This document shows positions 45,140 to 53,482 of a DNA stretch of 64,000 nt, piece by piece. Positions within the stretch are counted from its first letter, which is position 1, and every line of letters starts with the position of its first letter. This DNA is from CAIVAT01 sp964473485. GTDB lineage: Bacteria > Bacteroidota > Bacteroidia > Bacteroidales > FEN-979. The position numbers and the translations under genes were made by a program. Where the stretch lies: NCBI GenBank assembly GCA_964473485.1, contig CAYYPH010000002.1:62001-126000 (forward strand), written 5' to 3'. The notes under the pieces are model-generated. The model was not told where the DNA came from and searched no databases. It saw only the letters and a program-made list of their open reading frames with translations.

Positions 45140-47013
45140 TGAATGTGTCTAAAATATTTTATATGAGGTACTTAATCACGATGGCAATCCTGCTGGGATG
45201 GTTTTCAGCCCTGGCCCAGGAGGTACAGTTCACTGCATCTGCCAAGCAGACGGTTGCCGTCGGCGAAACTTTCACGCTGAGCTATAGTGTGAACAAAGAA
45301 GCCAGCGGGTTCAGGGGACCTAACATACGGGGCCTCGAGATGCTGAGCGGCCCCAATACCAGTACCAGTTCAAGCATCCGGTCGGTCAACGGAAAAACAA
45401 CCATGACCATCACTTATTCGTTTACCTACCTCCTGCAGGCAACCCGTGAAGGTTCCTTTGAGATACCGGCAGCGTCGGTGAACGTCGGTGGACAGCAATA
45501 CACTTCCAACACGTTGACCATCAATGTTGTTAAAAATCCAAACGTGCCTTCAGGCCAGGCCTACTCATCGGGAAGGAGCCAGCAGCAAGGGACAGGCGGC
45601 GCCACCGGAAGCAGTAACGATGTGTATGTCAAGGCATTTGCTTCAAGTTCGAATCCACTCCAGGGCGAAGGGATTGTCGTGACATATAAAATATTTACCA
45701 AGGTTCCGATAGCCCAGATCAACATCAGCAAACTATCCTCCTTTTCCGGATTCTGGTCGCAAAATCTCATGAAGGAGAACGATAAGCTACAGCAAACCAC
45801 GCAGATGATTGACGGGGAGCAATATGTAGTGGCCGATATCAGGAAAATAGCGCTTTTCCCTCTCAAGAGCGGAAAACTGGTGGTCGACCCGCTCGAACTT
45901 TCCTGTGTGGCCCAGGTCCGGCGTCAAACACGGACCCGTACCGGGGATCCTTTCTTTGATGATTTCTTCAATGACTCGTTTTTCAATACAGGGATCGCCA
46001 ATGTTGAGAAGAATCTCAAATCGAACCCGCTTGTTATCAACGTCAGACCCCTGCCCGACGAAGGAAAGCCGGGCGATTTCAGCGGTGCAGTGGGTTCTTT
46101 CACATTCCGGACCGAGCTTGACAAAACGAGGCTGAAAACCAACGAAGCAGTCACCCTGAAGTGTACCGTGAGCGGAAAAGGCAATATCCAGCTGATCGAC
46201 AAACTGAATGTAACGTTCCCACCCGATTTTGAAAGTTACGACCCCAAAGTGACGAGCGACATCCAGACAACTTCGGCCGGTGTGTCGGGCAACCAGATCT
46301 TTGAATACCTGCTCATCCCCCGGAAACCGGGAAAATTTACCATTAAACCCATCAGTTTTACCTATTTTGATCTTATCAAAAACCGCTATGTAAACCACAC
46401 CAGTCCTGAGTTTACACTTGAGGTGGAAAAGGGAAGCGGAGATGCACAGACAATGATGACCTATTCGGGTGCAAACAAGGAGGAGATCAAATATATCGGG
46501 AGCGATATCAGGCATATTAAAGATAAATCGCTGGAAGTCCGCCCTGCAGGCAGTCACTTCTTTGGATCGTTACTTTTTTGGTTGCTCCTTCTGCTCCCGT
46601 TCATGTTCTTCCTGGTCTTCTTTGTCCTGTGGCGCAAGTTCGTCAGGAGACGCAGCGACACGGTACTGATGAAGAACCTGAAAGCCACCAAAATAGCCCG
46701 GAAACGCTTGGTTACCGCCGACAAGTTCAGGTCGTCGGGGCAGCAGGAAGAATTTTATGTTGCCATATCACAGGCTTTATGGGGGTATCTCAGCGATAAG
46801 TTCGGGATCCCGCTTGCTGAACTTAGCATCGATTCGGTCAGGGATGCTCTTGCAAATAAAAATGTCAGCGAACAGATCGTCACACAGTTCATTGAAACAC
46901 TAAACAATACCGAGTTTGCAAGGTTCGCACCAGGCGAAAAATCAGTCAATATGAACAGGATCTATGATGAAGCCCTTGATATCATCACCAAAATTGAACG
47001 GGAGTTAAGGTAA
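45139..47013 (+). CDS. batD: Aerotolerance protein BatD
   Basis: About 624 residues: signal peptide (YLITMAILLGWFSALAQ), a long region of BatD oxygen-tolerance beta-sandwich domains starting VQFTASAKQTVAVGETFTLSY, a membrane helix (LLFWLLLLLPFMFFLVFFVL) and a cytoplasmic helical tail (FYVAISQALWGYLSDKFGIP). The ATG at 45139 overlaps the previous stop (TGATG), so translation is coupled. BatD is expected to be the periplasmic scaffold interacting with BatA and BatB VWA domains. Complete and of normal size. Confidence 0.92.
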   Translation: MNVSKIFYMRYLITMAILLGWFSALAQEVQFTASAKQTVAVGETFTLSYSVNKEASGFRGPNIRGLEMLSGPNTSTSSSIRSVNGKTTMTITYSFTYLLQATREGSFEIPAASVNVGGQQYTSNTLTINVVKNPNVPSGQAYSSGRSQQQGTGGATGSSNDVYVKAFASSSNPLQGEGIVVTYKIFTKVPIAQINISKLSSFSGFWSQNLMKENDKLQQTTQMIDGEQYVVADIRKIALFPLKSGKLVVDPLELSCVAQVRRQTRTRTGDPFFDDFFNDSFFNTGIANVEKNLKSNPLVINVRPLPDEGKPGDFSGAVGSFTFRTELDKTRLKTNEAVTLKCTVSGKGNIQLIDKLNVTFPPDFESYDPKVTSDIQTTSAGVSGNQIFEYLLIPRKPGKFTIKPISFTYFDLIKNRYVNHTSPEFTLEVEKGSGDAQTMMTYSGANKEEIKYIGSDIRHIKDKSLEVRPAGSHFFGSLLFWLLLLLPFMFFLVFFVLWRKFVRRRSDTVLMKNLKATKIARKRLVTADKFRSSGQQEEFYVAISQALWGYLSDKFGIPLAELSIDSVRDALANKNVSEQIVTQFIETLNNTEFARFAPGEKSVNMNRIYDEALDIITKIERELR

Positions 47014-47024
47014 CAAGCAAAGCC

Positions 47025-47780
47025 ATGAAGAAGATCATTCTGATAGTTTTTTCCATTCTATGCACGGCAGCTGTTTTTGCCGGTCCGGAGCAGGAGCTTC
47101 TCATTAAGGCTTCAAAAGCTTACAACAGCGGCAATTTTGCCAAAGCTTCCTTACATTATCGGAAAGTGGCCGATGACGGATTCGCATCCCCTGAACTGTT
47201 CTACAATCTCGGTAATTGCTATTTCAAGCTGAATGATTATCCAAACGCGATACTTTGGTATGAAAGGGCCAAACGCCTTGATCCTGGTAATGAGGACATC
47301 GATTTTAATCTGAACGTGGCCAATACAAAGATCTCCGACAAGATTGAACCCCTGCCCGAAATGTTTTATAAACGCTGGTTCAATGGGCTGGTCAATCTTA
47401 CTTCGGCAGATGGCTGGGCGGTTTATGCGCTGGTCTTTTTTATCCTTTCACTTGCGGGAGGGGTGTTGTACCTGGTGTCAAGGGTGTTGATAATAAGGAA
47501 GATAGGCTTTTGGTCGGGGTCCGCGCTTTTATTGTTGGGGTTGATTGCCTTTATGCTGGCCTGGAGCGGCGACCGCGCCAGGAAAGTCAATACGGAGGCA
47601 GTTATCTTCGCCCCGACCATCACTGTAAAAAGCTCACCCAACGAGAACAGCACCGATCTTTTTGTCCTGCACGAAGGAACCAAGGTAAAGCTGCTCGACA
47701 ATATAGGTGGCTGGTACGAAATCAGGATTGCCAATGGCAGTGTGGGCTGGTTACCGGTAACCGCCCTCGAACGGATATAG
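47025..47780 (+). CDS. batE: Aerotolerance protein BatE (TPR + membrane + SH3-like domain)
   Basis: 251 residues: a signal peptide (IILIVFSILCTAAVFA), TPR repeats (NLGNCYFKLNDYPNAILWYERA), two membrane helices at about 130-180, and a C-terminal bacterial SH3 domain (VKSSPNENSTDLFVLHEGTK ... GWYEIRIANGSVGWLP). This matches BatE. It is the last gene of the aerotolerance operon, 11 bases after batD. The SH3 domain probably faces the periplasm and may bind peptidoglycan or a Bat partner. Confidence 0.9.
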   Translation: MKKIILIVFSILCTAAVFAGPEQELLIKASKAYNSGNFAKASLHYRKVADDGFASPELFYNLGNCYFKLNDYPNAILWYERAKRLDPGNEDIDFNLNVANTKISDKIEPLPEMFYKRWFNGLVNLTSADGWAVYALVFFILSLAGGVLYLVSRVLIIRKIGFWSGSALLLLGLIAFMLAWSGDRARKVNTEAVIFAPTITVKSSPNENSTDLFVLHEGTKVKLLDNIGGWYEIRIANGSVGWLPVTALERI

Positions 47781-47868
47781 TCCACCCATCGCCTTACCGA
47801 TCTTTGTTGCCATTTGGGCGTATTCTACCAGCCTGTAGCCGATCATGCAGGCCCTTTCATATTTTTTT

Positions 47869-47899
47869 TTTGGAGAATAAAGTTTTTCCTGTATATTTG
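47869..47899 (+). promoter_or_regulatory. Putative promoter with -33 and -7 boxes
   Basis: TTTG at 47869-47872 and TATATTTG at 47892-47899 are separated by exactly 19 bases, a full match to the Bacteroidota promoter TTTG-N19-TAnnTTTG. It lies about 100 bases before the secreted-protein gene, leaving a leader of roughly 90 bases. Confidence 0.75.
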
Positions 47900-47998
47900 T
47901 TCGTTTAAAGGATGGGTCTATTTCGTCAGGTTACTTATTGATTCATTGATCGTTAGAAAACTATCATACCAAACAATACAACTTTTAAAACGAACAAT

Positions 47999-50824
47999 AT
48001 GAAAGAAAGATTTTTACACTTTGGCGTGGTTAAAGCCTCCATCGGACTCCTAATGCTTTTTTTACCGGCGCTTTTGATGGCCGGACAACCCGTAAAAACG
48101 GATAACAAGAAAGTGGATGGATCACGTTATGAAAGTGTCCGCGCAAACCAGGTTACCGGCGAAGTTAATCCGCTGGATGTTCAGAAGGCATTCCAGCAGG
48201 CCGAAACCATGCGCACCAAATCGGCTACCGGCGCTATGAATCTTAACTGGATGCCAGCCGGACCGGATAATTTTTCAGGTATGATCTGGAGCGTGATCTA
48301 TGATAACACCGATCCCACCGGAGTTACCCTGATAGCGGGAGCCGGCGCCGGAGGAATATGGAGATCGATCAACCATGGCTTGACCTGGACACAGATGGCC
48401 GTTGCAAACAATGAAGTTCCCAAAATTTCTTCCCTTGTACAGACCTCATCAGGAGTGATTTATGCTGCTTCGGGACTGACCAGCTGCAAAACCGCCCGCT
48501 TCATCGGAACCGGCGTATACCGCTCCGATGCAACCGGACAGTTCACGGTGATCCCCTCGACTGTGACTAATCCCGACTTTTCCACCGTCGCAAAGCTTGC
48601 CATCAACAAACAAACCGGCAGAATCTTCGCTGCCACCAACGGCGGGATCTACTATTCCGACAACGGCGATAACTGGACAAAAGTAAAATCGGGTTACAGC
48701 ATGGATGTTTGTGTGAGCCCGGATGGCAGGGTGCTTGCCGCTGTCGGTGACTCCGCCTATATGTCCGACGGTCAGAACCTCAACGTCTGGGCCAACCTTA
48801 CCACCGGCGAAACCGGAAAACTACCCAAATCAAATGTCGGTTGGATTAATTTTGCCGCTGCCCCTTCTGATGCAAATATTTTTTATGCCAGCATTGCTGC
48901 CACCGACGGTAAACTCAACGGAATTTACACCTCCATCGATGCCGGGGCTACCTGGGCGCTTGTTTTTCCATCGAATCCATTGTTTGAACCGTTCAACGGG
49001 TATGGCTGTTATTCAAATACTATGATCGTTTTCCCTAACGATCCTTTTAAACTCTATCTTGGCGGAGTGAACATGTGGTATGGACAACGTATCCAGTCGA
49101 CCGGCTTTTTTAACTGGGAACAGGTTAGTTTTGGCAATATCTCCACAGCAAGTCCGTTTTTTGCACCAAATTACCACCACTGTTACGCATTCAGGCCCAC
49201 CACCGGCGCCCATCTGGCCATGGCTTCTGACGGCGGTGTTACCGTTGGAACTCAGGATGGAGAATCCCTGCTCTATCAAACCAGCAACAAAGATCTTCAG
49301 ACCACCCAGTTCAATGCATTAACGGTTTCATCGAAGAGTTCATACGTAATGGGAGGAGGCGACCGGATCGGCACCCTGGCCATGGGCTATTTTTATCCCT
49401 CGCAGGTCAACTACCCGTCAGACGGCTACCAGATGTACCGTACCGATGCTTCCTTCCAGCCGGCGAATTTCGGCGGCAATGGTAGTACCTGTGCCTGGTC
49501 GAAGCTTGACCCCAGGATCGCTGTTTTCACGAAATTTAAAGGGGCTCCTGCCATCCGGAGAGCCGACCTCAATGATATTAATTATATCAACGACTTCATG
49601 AACGGAGTCGATACCATCAACTCCACCTACGTTCCGATGGATCTCTGGGAAAGCTTTACTTTTGCCCAGACCCGCGACAGCGTTAAAGTGTATGCCAGGG
49701 TCAATACAATCCCTGCCGACACTGTGCTCTCGGTCGAAAGCGCCAACAATAAATTGCTTTTCCCATACCGTACCACCGCCCCGATCCTTAAGGGCGACAG
49801 CCTTATGGTGGCTGATCCCATTGCCAGCAGATTTTTCTACTATGGCAACGGAAGTACGGTTATATATCCAGGATACGGAAAAGGCATCTATATGACCAAG
49901 GATATGCTGAAGTTCAACGTCGATCCAGAATACTTCTTGATATATAAGGATGCTTCGGCCGACCAGATCAGTGTTATCAGGGTTTCGGACGATCTTAATG
50001 TGCTGTGGGCCGGAACAAAGGGAGGCCGCCTCATCAGGATCACGGGACTCATCAATGCCTGGGATTCAGCCACTGCGAATATTTTAAGCTCACAGTGTGT
50101 CCTCGCCGATTCGGTATTCACCAATCTGCCCTTTGCCGGACGTACCGTAACATCTATTTCTATCAATCCGAAGAATACAAACCAGGTGCTAGTAACCCTT
50201 GGTAACTACGGTAACCAGGATTACGTGTATTATTCAGGTAACGCCAATGACCCGGTGCCGACCTTCGTCTCCGTGCAGTCTAACCTGCCTAAGGCACCTG
50301 TGTTCAGCAGCCTGATCGAACTTCAGGGCAACAGCGCGATCGTAGGTACCGACGTCGGAGTTTACAGCACCACCGGGCTTAACACCGGTAACCCGCAATG
50401 GGCGGCCGACATGAACAATATCGGTAATGTGCCCGTTACTGATATCAAACAGCAAACCATGTACGATTTTCATATTCTGAATTATGGCATGATCTATATT
50501 GCAACTTATGGCCGGGGAATCTGGATGGATACCACCTATTATTCACCGGTGGGAATCGACCCGGTTGCTGTTGAATCAAAGGCCGGAACTATTAATCTGA
50601 CTCCTAACCCTGCACGGCAGCAGGTAACTGTTACAACCCAACTTACCGTAAGCACCCAGGTTCAGGTTACTGTATTTGACCTGACCGGCCGTACAGTGTT
50701 AAGTAAAGATTTTGGCACCCAGCAGAAGGGTTCATTCTCCGCGAAACTTGACATCTCTTCGTTGCCTTCGGGAAGCTATATTGTCAGGTCAGGCAGCGCC
50801 TCAGCCAAGTTGATAAAGTATTAA
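47999..50824 (+). CDS. Secreted sortilin/BNR-type beta-propeller protein with T9SS type A sorting domain
   Basis: 941 residues. A signal peptide (VVKASIGLLMLFLPALLMAG) is followed by repeated propeller-blade motifs of the sortilin/BNR kind, such as GIWRSINHGLTWTQM, GIYYSDNGDNWTKV and IYTSIDAGATWALV. The C-terminal ~75 residues (INLTPNPARQQVTVTT ... SGSYIVRSGSASAKLIKY) form a T9SS type A sorting domain, so it is exported and anchored or released at the surface. Substrate or ligand is unknown. It has its own strong promoter and a bidirectional terminator, so it is a monocistronic, probably well expressed gene. Confidence 0.9.
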   Translation: MKERFLHFGVVKASIGLLMLFLPALLMAGQPVKTDNKKVDGSRYESVRANQVTGEVNPLDVQKAFQQAETMRTKSATGAMNLNWMPAGPDNFSGMIWSVIYDNTDPTGVTLIAGAGAGGIWRSINHGLTWTQMAVANNEVPKISSLVQTSSGVIYAASGLTSCKTARFIGTGVYRSDATGQFTVIPSTVTNPDFSTVAKLAINKQTGRIFAATNGGIYYSDNGDNWTKVKSGYSMDVCVSPDGRVLAAVGDSAYMSDGQNLNVWANLTTGETGKLPKSNVGWINFAAAPSDANIFYASIAATDGKLNGIYTSIDAGATWALVFPSNPLFEPFNGYGCYSNTMIVFPNDPFKLYLGGVNMWYGQRIQSTGFFNWEQVSFGNISTASPFFAPNYHHCYAFRPTTGAHLAMASDGGVTVGTQDGESLLYQTSNKDLQTTQFNALTVSSKSSYVMGGGDRIGTLAMGYFYPSQVNYPSDGYQMYRTDASFQPANFGGNGSTCAWSKLDPRIAVFTKFKGAPAIRRADLNDINYINDFMNGVDTINSTYVPMDLWESFTFAQTRDSVKVYARVNTIPADTVLSVESANNKLLFPYRTTAPILKGDSLMVADPIASRFFYYGNGSTVIYPGYGKGIYMTKDMLKFNVDPEYFLIYKDASADQISVIRVSDDLNVLWAGTKGGRLIRITGLINAWDSATANILSSQCVLADSVFTNLPFAGRTVTSISINPKNTNQVLVTLGNYGNQDYVYYSGNANDPVPTFVSVQSNLPKAPVFSSLIELQGNSAIVGTDVGVYSTTGLNTGNPQWAADMNNIGNVPVTDIKQQTMYDFHILNYGMIYIATYGRGIWMDTTYYSPVGIDPVAVESKAGTINLTPNPARQQVTVTTQLTVSTQVQVTVFDLTGRTVLSKDFGTQQKGSFSAKLDISSLPSGSYIVRSGSASAKLIKY

Positions 50825-50837
50825 TCAGGCATACCTG

Positions 50838-50880
50838 AAAAAAAAGATGGCCATCCCTCGGGGTGGCCATCTTTTTTTTT
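50838..50880. terminator. Strong bidirectional terminator
   Basis: AAAAAGATGGCCA (50841-50853) pairs with TGGCCATCTTTTT (50864-50876) around a ten-base loop, with A- and T-runs on both sides. It ends both the secreted-protein gene (plus) and pyrE (minus). Confidence 0.92.
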
Positions 50881-50895
50881 ACCGGACCGGATTGG

Positions 50896-51525
50896 TTAGC
50901 TCAATGATAATTTGAATTCTTGCAGGATCTTCACATCCGCTTCCTTGATATAACCAATTTCAGCCGCCTTTTGTACCAGGTGATCGTAATCGGTCAGGGT
51001 GATAAGCATGCAATCGGCCTCCTTGAACGCTTTTTCCGCTTTCGGCAGATTGTAGGTGAAGATCGCTACCATCCCTTTCACATTGCATCCGGCCTCGCGT
51101 AACGCCGTCACTGCTCCAAGGCTTGAGCCGCCGGTTGAAATAAGATCCTCGACCACCACGATACGCTGGCCGTGACGTACTTCGCCTTCAATCTGGTTGG
51201 ATAACCCATGGTCTTTTTTACCAGATCTGACATAGGCAAAGGGAAGTCCCAGTTCCTGGGCGATCAGTGCACCCTGGGCGATTCCGCCTGTAGCAACCCC
51301 GGCAATGGCTTCTGGTTCAAAAGAACTTTCCTCGATGGATTTTACAAAATGCTGCCGGATGAATGTTCTTATTTCAGGATATGAAAGCGTTATCCGGTTA
51401 TCGCAGTAAATAGGCGATTTAATCCCGGAGGCCCAGGTGAACAAATCGTTGGGGCTAAGTTTCACTGCCTTTATCTTTAAAAGCAATTCAGCGGTCCTGT
51501 AAGCAATGTCTTTGTTATAGATCAT
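50896..51525 (-). CDS. pyrE: Orotate phosphoribosyltransferase
   Basis: 209 residues. Converts orotate and PRPP to OMP in pyrimidine synthesis. The PRPP-binding motif IVVVEDLISTGGSSL is intact, with AYVRSGKKDHGLSNQIEG (flexible catalytic loop lysines) upstream and AGVATGGIAQGAL in the middle. Its promoter box TATCTTTG lies 22 bases ahead. It is divergent from the Nudix gene, a pairing also seen in other Bacteroidota. Confidence 0.96.
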   Translation of the reverse strand: MIYNKDIAYRTAELLLKIKAVKLSPNDLFTWASGIKSPIYCDNRITLSYPEIRTFIRQHFVKSIEESSFEPEAIAGVATGGIAQGALIAQELGLPFAYVRSGKKDHGLSNQIEGEVRHGQRIVVVEDLISTGGSSLGAVTALREAGCNVKGMVAIFTYNLPKAEKAFKEADCMLITLTDYDHLVQKAAEIGYIKEADVKILQEFKLSLS

Positions 51526-51546
51526 TATTATTGATTATAATTTGTG

Positions 51547-51632
51547 CAAAGATACGATAATTTTCGATGCGCATGTTCCGTGGCAATTGACCGGAGATAT
51601 TAGAGCCAGAAGAGCAAAAAAACGTAGTTTTG
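51547..51632. promoter_or_regulatory. Divergent promoter region of pyrE and the Nudix gene
   Basis: Minus-strand TATCTTTG at 51547-51554 serves pyrE (start at 51525). Plus-strand TAGTTTTG at 51625-51632 precedes the Nudix ATG at 51653. Both match TAnnTTTG exactly; -33 elements are weak. Confidence 0.55.
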
Positions 51633-51652
51633 TGTCTCAAAATTATTGCATC

Positions 51653-52402
51653 ATGAAAATTTTTCTTAACGAACGGGTGATACATTTTACGGAGGCGCTT
51701 CCGGAAGCCTTGTCTGATACCGACCTGGTGTACTATGATGGAAATGGCGAATTTTCGGCTGTTTGGAATACTTTTAAACGTTATGAAAAACATAAGAATC
51801 TATACGTAATCACAGGAGATTCCAGATCAGGCCTTGCAGACCTGAACCCGGCCAATGCCCCTTCAGGAGCCGTATTCGAAGATTTCTGCTCCCTTTTTAC
51901 CTTTATACCGGCCGCGGGGGGTCTGGTTAAAAATGAAGCAGACGAGTGTCTCTTCATTCACCGGTACGGTCACTGGGACCTCCCTAAAGGAAAAATCGGG
52001 TCAAAAGACGGGCTGATCCGCGAAAAGCCCCGTAAGATGCATATGGCGGACCAACAGGAACAACGAAACTCATACCTTGATTTCTTTTATGCAAACAAGG
52101 AGTTGATCAAAACAGTCTCTGCCCGCGCCGCTGTGCGTGAGGTGAAGGAAGAAACAGGTCTCCGCGAAGTTGCAGTTACCCGCGAGTTGCCCTCTACCTG
52201 GCATATTTTTGAAAAGGACGGACAGGATTATCTTAAACAGACCTTCTGGTTCGAAATGCAGGCTGATGGTTCGCAACCCCTGACGCCACAGGTGAGTGAA
52301 GGGATTTTCCTGGTTAAATGGACCTCCATGAAAGGAATCCACTGTATACTCTCGCACACTTATGCATCCATAAGGGAAATGCTTATAGAAGTGCTGTTCT
52401 GA
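51653..52402 (+). CDS. Nudix hydrolase family protein with interrupted Nudix box
   Basis: 249 residues from the ATG at 51653 (MKIFLNERVIHF); the frame is open 37 codons further upstream but that part lies before the promoter box. The core has AGGLVKNEADECLFIHRYGHWDLPKGKI, then REVKEETG, the catalytic end of the Nudix box (Gx5Ex7REUxEExGU). About 37-40 extra residues (SKDGLIREKPRK through NKELIKTVSA) separate the GKI start of the box from the REVKEETG end, and the first box glutamate is not found at its normal position. Metal-binding glutamates of REVKEE are retained, so activity is possible but uncertain. Substrate unknown. Confidence 0.82.
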   Translation: MKIFLNERVIHFTEALPEALSDTDLVYYDGNGEFSAVWNTFKRYEKHKNLYVITGDSRSGLADLNPANAPSGAVFEDFCSLFTFIPAAGGLVKNEADECLFIHRYGHWDLPKGKIGSKDGLIREKPRKMHMADQQEQRNSYLDFFYANKELIKTVSARAAVREVKEETGLREVAVTRELPSTWHIFEKDGQDYLKQTFWFEMQADGSQPLTPQVSEGIFLVKWTSMKGIHCILSHTYASIREMLIEVLF

Positions 52403-52482
52403 TGTGTTAATGACAAGGCCTCCGTTGTTTACCGGCATGGGTTCCCATCCCCCGGTCAGGCATCGCGGCAAAGCAGATGCTG

Positions 52483-53169
52483 CTACATTTCATCGGCCTG
52501 GAATCTGAATCCCAGCCGCTTGCCGGTGGTCAGTTTCATGGCATCGAGGGTGGTCTGCATCTCCGAAACAGTAACCTCCTTGATATTGTCGTATGGCGGA
52601 GTCAGCAGGTCAAAGTTTATGGTGTATTCAATTGCTGAGAAAAGAATGTTTTTCATCGATCCTTCATCCATCTTATTCTCTGGAAAGTTATTAAAAAGCA
52701 GGCCGATCTCGCGTTTGCCTTCGGTGAAATAATGTTTCTCCCGGTTCACGAAGATCCTCCCGATGCAGTACCCGATATCGTTTATCCGATTGAATTTAAA
52801 GGAGTCGGCAAGAAAATTGAAGATGTGGATAATGCCGCAGTAGGACCGCGATTTATCTTCGCGTATATAGCTGCTTTTCATGACCACGTGATCGCGGGGA
52901 ATTTCGAAAATATTGGAGTGCATGAAGAAAATCAGGACATCGGATCCGAATTTCAGCTGGAATTCAAAAGTTCCACGGTCCTGGTATTCAAACAGTAACG
53001 GATAAGGCGCTTTTTTTACTGCCGATTTATTTGTACCGACAAAGTTTTCGGTAACATTTTTAAACTGGTTGAACACTTCGAGGGTTTTCTGGTAAACCTC
53101 CTGTTTGAGGCTGCCTTTTTCAATGATCTGCCGGATGACCGGAGCCGGTTTGCTTTGAGTCATTTTCAT
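52483..53169 (-). CDS. Conserved hypothetical protein (Bacteroidota type)
   Basis: 228 residues from the ATG at 53169 (MKMTQSK). No signal peptide or membrane segment is visible, so it is likely cytoplasmic. It is an alpha+beta protein with an acidic/aromatic middle (FEYQDRGTFEFQLKFGSDVL, IFFMHSNIFEIPRDH) and ends LTTGKRLGFRFQADEM. I do not recognise a named family or catalytic motif. A minus-strand TATCTTTG box at 53185-53192 lies 16 bases ahead, which supports this start. Position just outside the attachment site of the mobile element suggests it is core chromosome. Its codon usage resembles that of other core genes here. Confidence 0.8.
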   Translation of the reverse strand: MKMTQSKPAPVIRQIIEKGSLKQEVYQKTLEVFNQFKNVTENFVGTNKSAVKKAPYPLLFEYQDRGTFEFQLKFGSDVLIFFMHSNIFEIPRDHVVMKSSYIREDKSRSYCGIIHIFNFLADSFKFNRINDIGYCIGRIFVNREKHYFTEGKREIGLLFNNFPENKMDEGSMKNILFSAIEYTINFDLLTPPYDNIKEVTVSEMQTTLDAMKLTTGKRLGFRFQADEM

Positions 53170-53184
53170 GGAATCGACTTTATA

Positions 53185-53192
53185 CAAAGATA
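53185..53192 (-). promoter_or_regulatory. Putative -7 box of the conserved hypothetical gene
   Basis: Minus-strand TATCTTTG matches TAnnTTTG exactly and lies 16 bases before the ATG at 53169. Confidence 0.5.
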
Positions 53193-53258
53193 GAAATATC
53201 CCGGATCGTATTGACGCGCTTCGTTGATTATCGGGAAGGCTTCAGGGTAACCATAAAA

Positions 53259-53292
53259 AAAGACTGACAATCGGAAGATTATCAGTCTTTTA
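53259..53292 (-). terminator. Intrinsic terminator adjoining a tRNA-like 3' fragment
   Basis: Minus-strand AAAGACTGATAATC pairs with GATTGTCAGTCTTT (all pairs formed if one G-U is counted) over a four-base loop and continues into a run of seven T. It follows directly on the tRNA-like 3' end at 53293, as if it once ended that tRNA transcript. Confidence 0.75.
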
Positions 53293-53313
53293 GGTAGCCC
53301 GTAGGGGAATCGA
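53293..53313 (-). other. Probable attachment site: tRNA 3'-end fragment
   Basis: Read on the minus strand, TTCGATTCCCCT then ACGGGCTACC looks like a tRNA T-loop (TTCGATT), T-stem 3' strand (CCCCT), acceptor 3' strand (ACGGGCT), discriminator A and CC. The upstream half of the tRNA is missing: the bases before TTCGATT cannot pair with CCCCT. A transcription terminator follows at once and a tyrosine integrase starts 170 bases away on the other side. This is the usual scar of integration into a tRNA 3' end, with the intact tRNA expected at the far end of the element. No second copy was found in the window. Confidence 0.5.
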
Positions 53314-53482
53314 ATAGCTGCTTTCGTTTACTTTCATTTTCAGTTAATGTGCTTTTAGTCTGATCATTACATTTTTTGACGAAGCAAAGAAAAGCAGAAA
53401 AAAGCAGAGAAAAGAACAAAATGTTTTACCAATTGTTTTACCAAGTTTTTTTTGTATTACCTTTATAGCAAAGGTTTTCGAG

